Notes: generated from the sequence alone by a model not told the origin. Counted from the stretch's first letter, positions 8,064 through 15,757 are shown. The stretch is 28,074 nt of DNA from JBAXRT01 sp037131065 (GCA_037131065.1 JBAXRT010000024.1:1-28074), one strand, 5' to 3'. Numbers and translations: made by a program.

Positions 8064-9116
8064 CTACAAAGGTAAGAAATTAGGTTTAAAAAAAGATACT
8101 ATTTTCAGGGATAGGTCGAGGAACAGGGTGGAGCTATGTACATTACGCTCAATATGATAGATTGCCGCGTTGAAGAGGTCGTTAAACCCGGCAATATTCG
8201 CGGAATGAATGTATGGAGAGAAATTCCTGACAAAGGTCAGTTTATCGCCTTCCGGAAGAAGTTCCCCGATATCTCTGTAATTCACAGCCATACAAAGATC
8301 CAGCACCTTTAGTCCGTAAACCAGGAAACCTTTTTGCTTCTCCCGCCCGATTCGGCTGATCTCGGTTGTAAACCCAATCAGGTCGGTAACCTTACCGGCA
8401 TAACAAAGACGCATCCACTGGCGGAATTGTTCAAAATAGACCTGGTCATCCTCCCCATACAGAGAATCGCGGTCCCACGTGCCCGGAATCCTGATCATCA
8501 GGGTTCTCGAAAGAATGGTCTTGATGATCTGGTCTGGATCTTCTGAGATCAGCAGAAACAGCGTCTTTTCCGGGGGCTCTTCCAGGATCTTAAGGATCTT
8601 CGGTGCAGCAGAAGAGTAAAGTTTTTCAACCATCCAGATGATCATGACCTTGTATTCCGATTCATAACTTTTATATCCCAGGGTGGAGATAATCTCATTG
8701 CAATCCTCGGCATTGATGATCCCCTGCTTGTTTTCTATCTCGATGGTTTCGTACCATCCCTGAAGGGAAACGGAAAAGGCATGTTCAAGAAGAAAACTTC
8801 TCCAGCTCTCGATGAAATCTCTGCTCTTCGGTTTTTTTGTTATCTTTTTTGTTGTAGCTACAGGGTATATAAAGTGCAGGTCGGGGTGGATCAGTTTCTG
8901 GTATTTGACGCAGGAAGGACATGTGCCGCAGGAATCCGTATCCATGGGGTGTCTGCTGGTGCAGTTGATAAACTGCGCATAGGCGATGGCGAGCGCAAGC
9001 TTGCCGGAGTCGGCGGGACCATGGAACAACTGGGCATGACTGACCCGCTGATCAAAAACCGTCTGGACCAGTTTGTTTTTTATCTCCTCCTGTCCGGGAA
9101 TCTCACTGAAACGCAT
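8064..9116 (-). CDS. holB: DNA polymerase III subunit delta' (clamp loader)
   Basis: This AAA+ clamp-loader subunit has 350 residues from the chosen ATG at 9116. That start gives the family-typical beginning MRFSEIPGQEEIKNKLVQ. A longer reading from a TTG at 9161 exists but would begin inside the promoter motif. The degenerate P-loop HGPADSGKLALA, typical of delta', is at about residues 32-43. It is followed by the four-cysteine zinc module (Cys52, 63, 66, 69) with CGTCPSC. The protein should load the sliding clamp together with the tau/gamma and delta subunits. It is the first gene of an operon with ricT, gldH and PBP1A. Confidence 0.93.
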   Translation of the reverse strand: MRFSEIPGQEEIKNKLVQTVFDQRVSHAQLFHGPADSGKLALAIAYAQFINCTSRHPMDTDSCGTCPSCVKYQKLIHPDLHFIYPVATTKKITKKPKSRDFIESWRSFLLEHAFSVSLQGWYETIEIENKQGIINAEDCNEIISTLGYKSYESEYKVMIIWMVEKLYSSAAPKILKILEEPPEKTLFLLISEDPDQIIKTILSRTLMIRIPGTWDRDSLYGEDDQVYFEQFRQWMRLCYAGKVTDLIGFTTEISRIGREKQKGFLVYGLKVLDLCMAVNYRDIGELLPEGDKLTFVRNFSPYIHSANIAGFNDLFNAAIYHIERNVHSSTLFLDLSLKIVSFFKPNFLPL

Positions 9117-9134
9117 ATGCTCTTTTGGTAGCCT

Positions 9135-9148
9135 GGACGGATCCGTCC
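9135..9148. repeat. 14-bp perfect palindrome in the holB leader
   Basis: GGACGGATCCGTCC is a perfect self-complementary sequence. It lies just downstream of the predicted holB start site and 25 bp beyond the transposase stop. GTAG precedes it on the plus strand (9128-9131) and GGAG precedes it on the minus strand. It could be an operator, a leader hairpin, or a REP-like target of the neighbouring RAYT. Confidence 0.6.
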
Positions 9149-9158
9149 TCTCCTCAGG

Positions 9159-9166
9159 CAAAAATA
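9159..9166 (-). promoter_or_regulatory. -7 promoter motif for the holB operon
   Basis: TATTTTTG on the minus strand fits the Bacteroidota -7 consensus TAnnTTTG. It predicts transcription from about 9152 and a leader of about 36 nt before the holB ATG at 9116. No clear -33 TTTG was found at the usual spacing. Confidence 0.55.
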
Positions 9167-9173
9167 ATCGAAT

Positions 9174-9653
9174 TTATCGATTCAGTGAATCCGATCCCCA
9201 AACCCTTTCATTATTCCTGATATACCAGCGTATCCTTTCCAATTCGCCATCATTTCTCACAATATGGTCATGGTATCGCGCCTGCCACCGTAAATCCAAC
9301 CCGTAGAGGTTTGTCCATTTTTTCACGGCCGATTTGAATCCCCTGACAATGGCCGGTAAATTGTCCGATTGCGGCCCGGATGCCGGCAATAACCGGATAA
9401 TCGCGTGAATATGGTTCGGCATGATGGCCCAGGTATCAACAACGACGGTATCCCGTATTTTCATTGTTTTCGTCAATTCAAATGCCGCGATTTTCCCGAC
9501 AGACGACAAATCCATCCGGCCGTTGGTGATCGTTCCGAAATAGGGAACCCGGAACTTTGTGCAGATCGTGATAAAATAGGATCCCGGCAAACCATAATCC
9601 CTGAAAGGATGACGAACTGATTGTAAACGGGAAAAGAACCGAAAAAGATTCAT
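9174..9653 (-). CDS. REP-associated tyrosine transposase (RAYT, IS200/Y1-like HUH protein)
   Basis: The protein has 159 residues, a usual size for this family. The sequence GLPGSYFITICTK near the start is typical. The metal-binding HUH motif is MPNHIHA, with His81 and His83. The late segment WQARYHDHIVRNDGELERIRWYIRNNERVWG carries the expected catalytic tyrosine helix, with Tyr144 the best candidate. RAYTs are single-copy, domesticated relatives of IS200 transposases that nick single-stranded palindromic REP elements. The gene sits between holB and sdhB and has no IS200 ends that I can recognise. Its start overlaps the stop of a possible 57-residue ORF by ATGA. All key residues are present, so it appears intact. 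Confidence 0.93.
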   Translation of the reverse strand: MNLFRFFSRLQSVRHPFRDYGLPGSYFITICTKFRVPYFGTITNGRMDLSSVGKIAAFELTKTMKIRDTVVVDTWAIMPNHIHAIIRLLPASGPQSDNLPAIVRGFKSAVKKWTNLYGLDLRWQARYHDHIVRNDGELERIRWYIRNNERVWGSDSLNR

Positions 9654-9823
9654 TGCCAGAAAATTTCAGGGATCGTCCTGCTGGATTTCAGATGATGATC
9701 AGGCTCGGGCTTTGGAACAAGGGCAACGGAGTGAATCATGTAAAAGAAGGTACGGTTGCCTGCTCCCAGAAAGAACACCTTCGATTCAATGTACCGGGTT
9801 TTAAAACGGATAAATGAGTACAT
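9650..9823 (-). CDS. Possible small protein (57 aa) coupled to the transposase
   Basis: This minus-strand frame runs from ATG at 9823 to TGA at 9650-9652. The translation begins MYSFIRFKTRYIESKVFF and ends RTIPEIFWQ. It has a hydrophobic middle (VFFLGAGNRTFFYMIHSVALV) and a basic start. Its stop overlaps the transposase ATG as ATGA, the arrangement seen for coupled genes elsewhere in this window. No family is recognised. No obvious ribosome-binding site precedes the start, and the start lies inside an inverted repeat. It could be a real leader or partner peptide, a remnant of a longer gene, or chance. Confidence 0.35.
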   Translation of the reverse strand: MYSFIRFKTRYIESKVFFLGAGNRTFFYMIHSVALVPKPEPDHHLKSSRTIPEIFWQ

Positions 9824-9849
9824 AAGCTTTTTATTGCTTAATCCGTTTT
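9803..9849. repeat. Bulged inverted repeat upstream of the RAYT module
   Basis: AAAACGGAT (9803-9811) pairs with ATCCGTTTT (9841-9849). Inside it, TAAGC (9823-9827) pairs with GCTTA (9836-9840) around an 8-nt loop, so the right arms are adjacent and the left arms are separated by an 11-nt bulge. The arms contain ACGGAT/ATCCGT, which is also the core of the palindrome at 9135-9148 on the other side of the transposase. The rest of the 9824-9977 stretch holds only this repeat and the sdhB terminator. Confidence 0.55.
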
Positions 9850-9889
9850 GACCCTGAAAGGTGATATATCAACTTGGGGTTTTTACCAA

Positions 9890-9920
9890 CAAAAAACCCC
9901 GGGATTTACATCCGGGGTTT
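9890..9920 (-). terminator. Intrinsic terminator of the sdhCAB operon
   Basis: Arms 9894-9902 (AAACCCCGG) and 9912-9920 (CCGGGGTTT) form a 9-bp perfect stem with a 9-nt loop. On the minus strand the stem is followed by a T-run (TTTTTTG). It lies about 57 bp after the sdhB stop. A second, mutually exclusive pairing of the 9891-9900 segment with GGGGTTTTT at 9876-9884 is possible. Confidence 0.8.
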
Positions 9921-9977
9921 CCAACCCACTATCGATAAGGATTGTAACTAGGAGTTTACTAATGACTTATGGTGGTC

Positions 9978-10718
9978 TCAGAAGATCTTTGCACAGAGAA
10001 ACTCCCTGTTCATCCTGGCAATATTTGAACGGGAGATCTGCTTCGGACATTCAATTTCACAGGCATAGGTATTGGTGCAGTTTCCGAACCCAAGCTCATC
10101 CATTTTCTTGACCATCTTCTGAACACGCTGCTTTGCCTCGATCTTTCCCTGTGGAAGCAGGGCAAACTGTGAAACTTTTGCCGAGACGAACAACATGGCG
10201 GAGGCGTTTTTACAAGCGGCCACACAGGCACCGCAGCCGATACAGGCTGCTGCATCCATCGAAAGTTCGGCATCTGGTTTCGGGACCAGGATGTTGTTGG
10301 CTTCGGCTGCTCCTCCGGTATTCACGGATACATACCCGCCCTCCTGGATGATCTTGTCAAACGCTGAACGGTCTACCATCAGGTCTTTTATAACCGGAAA
10401 TGGTTTTGCGCGCCAGGGCTCGATGATGATGGTATCGCCGTCTTTGAATTTCCGCATGTGTAGCTGGCAAACCGTGATGGCATCATCAGGACCATGGGGA
10501 CGGCCATTGATGTACAGACTGCACATCCCGCAAATCCCTTCCCGGCAATCGTGATCAAATACCACCGGCTCCTCCTTTTTTTGGATAAGTTGTTCGTTCA
10601 GGATATCCAGCATCTCAAGAAAGGAACAATTCTGAGAGATCTTTTCAACTTTATAGGTGCAGAATTTTCCCGTTGACTTTGAATCCTTCTGCCTCCAGAT
10701 TTTTAATGTAAGATCCAT
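9978..10718 (-). CDS. sdhB: Succinate dehydrogenase/fumarate reductase iron-sulfur subunit
   Basis: The protein has 246 residues and carries all three cluster-binding sets. The 2Fe-2S set is Cys58, 63, 66 and 84 (CREGICGMC). The first 4Fe-4S signature is CIGCGACVAAC (Cys159, 162, 165, 169). The second set is Cys214, 220 and 224 (CEIECPKQIS). It passes electrons between the flavin of SdhA and the haems or quinone at SdhC, on the cytoplasmic face of the inner membrane. It is the last gene of sdhCAB. The 52-bp gap from sdhA contains a heptamer tandem repeat, unlike the tight sdhC-sdhA junction. The direction of catalysis (succinate oxidation or fumarate reduction) cannot be told from sequence. 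Confidence 0.97.
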   Translation of the reverse strand: MDLTLKIWRQKDSKSTGKFCTYKVEKISQNCSFLEMLDILNEQLIQKKEEPVVFDHDCREGICGMCSLYINGRPHGPDDAITVCQLHMRKFKDGDTIIIEPWRAKPFPVIKDLMVDRSAFDKIIQEGGYVSVNTGGAAEANNILVPKPDAELSMDAAACIGCGACVAACKNASAMLFVSAKVSQFALLPQGKIEAKQRVQKMVKKMDELGFGNCTNTYACEIECPKQISRSNIARMNREFLCAKIF

Positions 10719-10743
10719 TTTAAATCTTTATTTATACCATAAT

Positions 10744-10771
10744 TCGTCATTCGTCACTCGTCACTCGTAAT
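10744..10771. repeat. Short tandem array, 7-bp period x4 (TCGTCAY)
   Basis: Four consecutive heptamers (TCGTCAT, TCGTCAC, TCGTCAC, TCGTAAT) lie in the sdhA-sdhB gap and reach the first base of the sdhA stop codon. The period and copy number match arrays at 17891, 25618 and 25681, which have different unit sequences. Confidence 0.85.
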
Positions 10772-12708
10772 TATTTGTATACTCTCTGCTTAACTTCAAT
10801 CTCCTCATACACCAGTGGTTCCTTGTGCAGCTCATATTTTCCCTCCCCCTTGTATTCCCAGGCTGCCACATATTTGTAATCCTGGTCATTTCTCAGGCAT
10901 TCACCCTCTTCGGTCTGGTATTCCTCGCGGAAATGGCCGCCGCAGCTTTCGTTCCGCGCCAGGGCATCCATTGCCATCAGTTCGGCGAGCTCCATGAAAT
11001 CAGCTACCCGGCTGGCCTTTTCAAGCTCAACATTGAGTTCATTCATGGTGCCAGGGATCCTGACATCTTTCCAGAATTCGGCTCTCAATTTTCGGATAAG
11101 TTCAATGGCCTGCTTTAATCCTGCTTCTTTCCTGCCCATCCCGACATTTTCCCACATGATCTTACCGAGCTCTTTATGAAAATGATCAACCGAATGGGTC
11201 CCTTGTATCGAGATCAGTTTCTCAAGTCTCTGCTGTACTTGTTTTTCTGCCTCAGTAAATTCGGCCTTGTCGGTTGACATCCTGGCTACTTTTAGCTCCC
11301 CGGAAAGATAATTCTGAATGGTATATGGCAATACAAAATAACCATCTGCAAGACCCTGCATAAGCGCGGAGGCCCCAAGGCGGTTGGCGCCGTGATCGGA
11401 GAAATTGGCCTCGCCGGCAACGAACAATCCCGTCACTGTCGACATCAGTTCATAATCAACCCAGGTTCCGCCCATGGTGTAATGAACGGCAGGGTAGATC
11501 ATCATCGGGTTTTCATAGGGATTTTCGTCTACGATCTTCTCGTACATCTGGAAAAGGTTCCCATATCGTTCCTCAATCACATGCTTACCTAATCTCCCGA
11601 TCGACTCCTTGAAATCGAGGAAAACGGCAAGACCGGTCGCACCAACACCGAAACCAGCGTCACATCTTTCCTTTGCAGCCCTTGAAGCAACATCCCGGGG
11701 GACAAGATTCCCGAAAGCCGGGTAACGGCGCTCGAGGAAATAGTCACGATCCTCTTCTGCAATATCATTGGCCTTCAGCTTACCATGGCGGTGAGCATCG
11801 GCGTCCTCTTTCTTTTTTGGAACCCAGATACGGCCGTCATTCCTGAGGCTTTCACTCATCAGGGTCAGCTTCGACTGGTAATCTCCATGAACAGGGATGC
11901 AGGTAGGATGTATCTGCGTGAAACACGGATTGGCAAAGTAGGCGCCTTTCTTGAAAATCTGCCATATTGCGCTGCCGTTCGATCCCATGGCATTCGTCGA
12001 CAGATAGAAAACATTTCCATATCCGCCAGTTGCAGCAATCACGGCATGGCCGAAATGACGTTCCAGTTTCCCGGTGATCAGATCCCTGGCAATGATTCCG
12101 CGTGCTTTCCCGTCGACAATAACCACATCCATCATCTCATGACGATTGAAGAGTTTCACTGTTCCGAGCTTGATCTGGCGGCTGAGTGCACCATAGGCGC
12201 CAAGCAGAAGCTGCTGCCCCGTCTGGCCGCGTGCAAAAAAAGTACGTGAAACCTGGGCTCCGCCAAATGAGCGGTTTTCAAGCGATCCGCCATACTCCCT
12301 TGCAAAAGGAACACCCTGGGCCACACACTGGTCGATGATGACATTGCTCACCTCGGCAAGCCGATAAACATTGGCTTCCCTCGCCCGGTAATCCCCCCCC
12401 TTGATGGTATCGTAGAAGAGACGGTAAATGCTGTCACCGTCGTTGGGATAATTCTTTGCAGCATTGATGCCACCCTGGGCTGCTATGCTGTGAGCCCTGC
12501 GGGGACTGTCCTGGTAACAGAATATCTTTACGTTGAACCCCATTTCACCAAGGGATGCAGCAGCAGCAGCCCCGGCCAGTCCGGTCCCGACGACCACAAC
12601 ATCAAGCTTGCGTTTGTTGCTGGGATTAACAAGGTTCTGATGGTCTTTATAATGGCTCCACTTTTGGGAAAGAGGGCCCTTGGGAATTTTTGCATTTAAT
12701 TCAGCCAT
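10771..12708 (-). CDS. sdhA: Succinate dehydrogenase/fumarate reductase flavoprotein subunit
   Basis: The protein has 645 residues, the size of the epsilonproteobacterial/Bacteroidota-type flavoprotein. The FAD-binding loop VVVVGTGLAG is at about 37-46. The covalent FAD site is His73 in RRAHSIAAQGGIN. Later, HPTCIPVHGDYQSK and the segment around the RYPAFGNLVPRDVASRA active-site arginine are present, as is HYTMGGTWVDYE in the FAD-binding C-terminal part. It oxidises succinate to fumarate or does the reverse, and works with SdhB and SdhC. The start is 5 nt after the sdhC stop, so translation is probably coupled. All key motifs are intact. Confidence 0.97.
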   Translation of the reverse strand: MAELNAKIPKGPLSQKWSHYKDHQNLVNPSNKRKLDVVVVGTGLAGAAAAASLGEMGFNVKIFCYQDSPRRAHSIAAQGGINAAKNYPNDGDSIYRLFYDTIKGGDYRAREANVYRLAEVSNVIIDQCVAQGVPFAREYGGSLENRSFGGAQVSRTFFARGQTGQQLLLGAYGALSRQIKLGTVKLFNRHEMMDVVIVDGKARGIIARDLITGKLERHFGHAVIAATGGYGNVFYLSTNAMGSNGSAIWQIFKKGAYFANPCFTQIHPTCIPVHGDYQSKLTLMSESLRNDGRIWVPKKKEDADAHRHGKLKANDIAEEDRDYFLERRYPAFGNLVPRDVASRAAKERCDAGFGVGATGLAVFLDFKESIGRLGKHVIEERYGNLFQMYEKIVDENPYENPMMIYPAVHYTMGGTWVDYELMSTVTGLFVAGEANFSDHGANRLGASALMQGLADGYFVLPYTIQNYLSGELKVARMSTDKAEFTEAEKQVQQRLEKLISIQGTHSVDHFHKELGKIMWENVGMGRKEAGLKQAIELIRKLRAEFWKDVRIPGTMNELNVELEKASRVADFMELAELMAMDALARNESCGGHFREEYQTEEGECLRNDQDYKYVAAWEYKGEGKYELHKEPLVYEEIEVKQRVYK

Positions 12709-12713
12709 GATGA

Positions 12714-13400
12714 CTAACGGATAAGTAAAAAGTATATCGGAATGATGATAAAGCCAAGAGGAATGATAATGGAATAACAGGTACCGAATGCACGGATGAA
12801 GGGACTGTAAGTCTTATGATCGAGTCCAAGGGTTTGAAATGCAGCCTGGAAGGCATGATTAAGATGAAAGGCCAGGACGACCAAAAGGATGATATACAAA
12901 ACCGAATAATAGGGATTGAGGAACAATACCTGGGCAAGGGTATAAAAGTCCGGCTCAGTCTCCGCGCCCACCTCTCCGGGTGCAAGCAGGGGATTGCTGA
13001 CCCAGCCAAGCTTGATAAAATAGAAATTGATGAAATGAATGATCAGGAAGATCAGTACGATACCTCCCGTATAGATCATGTATTTCGAAAGAAAAGGGGT
13101 ATAGGACCTGTTGTTTACATGATAACGAACGGGCCTTGAGATCCAGTTCTTTACCTGTAGAATGATCCCGATGATGATGTGGAAAATAAACCCGGCCATG
13201 AGGAAAATCTCAAAAGCCTTTACCACATAGTTCGTCCCCATAAAATGGGCTGCATCGGTGAACCATTTGCCGCCGTCGTTTCGGAGGAGACATAAATTTA
13301 TACCCAGGTGAACAACCAGGAAAACCATCAGGAAAAGCCCCAGCAAGGCCATCCAGATCTTCTGGGTGATGGAGGAAAAGCGCAAAAATGAAGGATTCAT
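12714..13400 (-). CDS. sdhC: Succinate dehydrogenase cytochrome b subunit (b558 family)
   Basis: This 228-residue integral membrane protein has about five hydrophobic helices, at roughly 13-35, 56-80, 108-132, 162-182 and 205-226. Histidines suited to bind two haems b occur in VVHLGINL, FIFHIIIG, LIIHFINF and AFHLNHAF. The single-subunit form without SdhD is the type used by Bacteroidota and Bacillus-like menaquinone enzymes. It anchors SdhAB and exchanges electrons with menaquinone. It is the first gene of the operon, with a TAnnTTTG motif about 32 bp upstream of its ATG. Confidence 0.93.
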   Translation of the reverse strand: MNPSFLRFSSITQKIWMALLGLFLMVFLVVHLGINLCLLRNDGGKWFTDAAHFMGTNYVVKAFEIFLMAGFIFHIIIGIILQVKNWISRPVRYHVNNRSYTPFLSKYMIYTGGIVLIFLIIHFINFYFIKLGWVSNPLLAPGEVGAETEPDFYTLAQVLFLNPYYSVLYIILLVVLAFHLNHAFQAAFQTLGLDHKTYSPFIRAFGTCYSIIIPLGFIIIPIYFLLIR

Positions 13401-13431
13401 AAAAAGCTTTTAATATATTTGTTCGATGATT

Positions 13432-13439
13432 CAAAATTA
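13432..13439 (-). promoter_or_regulatory. -7 promoter motif for sdhCAB
   Basis: TAATTTTG on the minus strand fits TAnnTTTG and predicts a start site near 13425 with a leader of about 25 nt. The intervening 105 bp to the divergent aminopeptidase gene contain no comparable plus-strand motif. Confidence 0.6.
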
Positions 13440-13505
13440 GGACGAAATTTTTTCACAGGACTACTGATAACCATTTTTTTTCATAATTCAAAAACAATCT
13501 AAATT

Positions 13506-14903
13506 ATGTTTGATTCAAAAGTATATACCGACCGCAGGAAAAACCTTCGCGCCTCGCTTACTTCCGGGCTGGTGCTCTTCCCTGGAAACCAGGAGGTTGC
13601 TTTCAATTACCTGGCAAATACTTACAGCTTTCGCCAGGACAGCTGTTTCTCCTACTTTTTCGGGCTGGATCATCCCGATCTTGCCGGTGTGATTGACCTG
13701 GATAACGGAGAGCACTGTCTCTTTGGGAACGATGTCGATATCGATGACATCATCTGGATGGGGAAACAACCCTCCATGAAAGAACAGGGGCTCAAGGTCG
13801 GGGTTGAAAACACTGCTCCGCTTGGTGATCTGAAGGACTTGATCAGCAAGGCCATCTCAGGTGGGAGAAAGGTTCACTTTGTTCCTCCCTACCGAGGGGA
13901 GACCATCATCCAGCTCTCCTCCATCACTGGCATTCCGGTTTCTGATATCAGGGCCAACGCTTCGGTTGAACTGATCAAAGCAGTCATCAAATTAAGGATG
14001 GTCAAAGAACCGGCAGAGATAAGCGAGATCGAGAAAATGGTTGATGTTGCCGGGATCATGCATACTACTGCAATGAAAATGGCCAAACCGGGTATAGTTG
14101 AACGTGAAATATCCGGAACGATCGAAGGGATCGCTCTTTCGAAATGCGGCCCGGTTTCCTTTCCGGTGATCCTGAGCATTAACGGACAAACCTTGCATAA
14201 CCATTATCATGGGAATACCCTGGTGGAAGGACGGATGCTGGTAATTGATGCGGGATGTGAAAATGACCTGCATTATTCAAGCGACATCACCCGGACAGTC
14301 CCGGTCGGTGGTAAGTTCAATGAAAGGCAGAAAGGAATTTATGAGGTTGTGCTGGCGGCCAACCTGGCGGCGATAAAAGCTATCAAACCAGGGGTTCCGT
14401 TCAGGGATATCCATATGCTTGCAGCAACGGAAATAGCAAATGGCCTGATAAAACTCAGGATCATGAAGGGAGATCCCGGGAAAGCGGCAGCAGCGGGAGC
14501 CCATACTCTCTTCTTTCCTCATGGTCTCGGACATCCCCTGGGTCTCGACGTTCACGATCTTGAAGGGATGGGTGAGAATCTTGTGGGTTACGATGAAGAG
14601 GTTCAGCGAAGCAAGGAGTTCGGACTTGCCTTCCTCAGGTTCGGGCGCAAATTGAAGGAAGGGTTCGTGATGACAATTGAACCCGGGATCTATTTCATCC
14701 CCGAACTGATAGATATCTGGAAGACCGAAAACAAGCTGGCCGAATTCATCGATTATAATGTGGTCGAAACCTATAAGGATTTCGGAGGAATCCGGATTGA
14801 AGATGATGTCCTGGTGACTGCCGCAGGGGGCAGGGTTCTCGGAAAACACATTCCCAAAACTATTGCAGAGATTGAAAAGGTGATGGGTGATTTGAGAATT
14901 TGA
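13506..14903 (+). CDS. pepP: Xaa-Pro aminopeptidase (M24B, aminopeptidase P family)
   Basis: The protein has 465 residues. The N-terminal creatinase/AMP_N domain spans about 1-140 and starts with the family-like segment LVLFPGNQE. The C-terminal pita-bread metallopeptidase domain supplies the five expected metal ligands: Asp248 (VIDAG), Asp260 (SSDITRT), His343 (HGLGHPLG), Glu392 (TIEPG) and Glu432 (GIRIEDD). It should remove N-terminal residues that precede proline, in the cytoplasm, using two Mn-type divalent ions. No signal peptide is present. It is read divergently from sdhC, and the alpha/beta hydrolase gene starts 44 nt after its stop. Confidence 0.94.
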   Translation: MFDSKVYTDRRKNLRASLTSGLVLFPGNQEVAFNYLANTYSFRQDSCFSYFFGLDHPDLAGVIDLDNGEHCLFGNDVDIDDIIWMGKQPSMKEQGLKVGVENTAPLGDLKDLISKAISGGRKVHFVPPYRGETIIQLSSITGIPVSDIRANASVELIKAVIKLRMVKEPAEISEIEKMVDVAGIMHTTAMKMAKPGIVEREISGTIEGIALSKCGPVSFPVILSINGQTLHNHYHGNTLVEGRMLVIDAGCENDLHYSSDITRTVPVGGKFNERQKGIYEVVLAANLAAIKAIKPGVPFRDIHMLAATEIANGLIKLRIMKGDPGKAAAAGAHTLFFPHGLGHPLGLDVHDLEGMGENLVGYDEEVQRSKEFGLAFLRFGRKLKEGFVMTIEPGIYFIPELIDIWKTENKLAEFIDYNVVETYKDFGGIRIEDDVLVTAAGGRVLGKHIPKTIAEIEKVMGDLRI

Positions 14904-14947
14904 AAATGAAGAACCGGAGACTTAAGTGAATTAAAAAAAAACTAGAA

Positions 14948-15739
14948 ATGGATTCATTCAAATTCCAATCAAAGAAAATTTTCTTCTCCGATAAAGGTGA
15001 AGGAAAATGCATCGTGCTGCTCCACGGGTTCACCGAATCATCAAAGATCTGGAAACATTTTTCTGAAGAGTTATCGGATAAATACCGGGTGATTACTGTA
15101 GATCTCCCTGGGCACGGGAAAAGCGAATGCATCGACGGGTGCCACGACATGGATCTGCAGGCGGATGTGGTCTGTGCCGTATTGAAAAAACTGAAAATCG
15201 ATAAATGCCTCATGATCGGTCACTCCATGGGTGGACATGTCACCCTGGCTTTTGCAGCAAAATACCCGAAATTACTGGGTGGGTTTTGCCTCTTTCACTC
15301 TCATTGTTTCGCGGATACCCATGAGGAACAGGAGAACAGGAACCGCACCATCCGGATCGTTCACGAAGATAAATTCAGTTTCATTTCCCAGTTCATACCC
15401 CAGCTTTTCCCGTTGGATGTACACAAGAAGTTTTCGAAAGAGATTGATAAACTGGTAAAACAGGCATCGGAGATGCCGAAAGAAGGAGTGATCGCCGCCC
15501 TCGAAGGGATGAAGATCCGTCCCGACCGCGTTGAGCTCCTCATGACGACCCCTCTCCCTGTCCTTTTCATCCTGGGTTTAAAAGATCCGAAAGCCCCGTT
15601 GGCCCGTCTCTGGGAAATGATCACGATGCCTGCACATTCTGAATCCCTGATCCTCAGGAACTGCGGACATATGGGATACATCGAGGCCCCGGAAGAGACC
15701 CTTGCCTCTATAAAGGGATTCGCAAAGAAAGTTCTCTAA
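14948..15739 (+). CDS. Alpha/beta hydrolase
   Basis: This is a 263-residue cytoplasmic hydrolase. The oxyanion region LLHGFTESSKIW is at about 24-35. The nucleophile elbow is GHSMGG with Ser93. Asp213 (LGLKDPKAP) and His241 (NCGHMGYIE) complete a standard triad. DLPGHGKS near 52-59 is the typical strand-loop of this fold. Substrate prediction is not possible: members include esterases, lactonases and C-C hydrolases. The gene follows the aminopeptidase after a 44-bp gap with no terminator, so it is probably cotranscribed. It converges on nadD with an 18-bp gap. Confidence 0.9.
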   Translation: MDSFKFQSKKIFFSDKGEGKCIVLLHGFTESSKIWKHFSEELSDKYRVITVDLPGHGKSECIDGCHDMDLQADVVCAVLKKLKIDKCLMIGHSMGGHVTLAFAAKYPKLLGGFCLFHSHCFADTHEEQENRNRTIRIVHEDKFSFISQFIPQLFPLDVHKKFSKEIDKLVKQASEMPKEGVIAALEGMKIRPDRVELLMTTPLPVLFILGLKDPKAPLARLWEMITMPAHSESLILRNCGHMGYIEAPEETLASIKGFAKKVL

Positions 15740-15757
15740 ACGGACTCTCTTACCCTG

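Noticed and set aside
9174..9653. A complete IS200/IS605 insertion sequence
   Set aside because: The protein is a RAYT type and no IS200 left or right ends or target duplication were recognised. A domesticated transposase fits better.
10744..10771. CRISPR-like array
   Set aside because: The units are 7 bp with no spacers and no cas genes nearby. These are simple tandem repeats, as are those at 17891, 25618 and 25681.
14277..14849. 190-residue minus-strand ORF antisense to the aminopeptidase
   Set aside because: It covers the metal-binding half of an intact M24 peptidase. It is the expected shadow of biased codon use.
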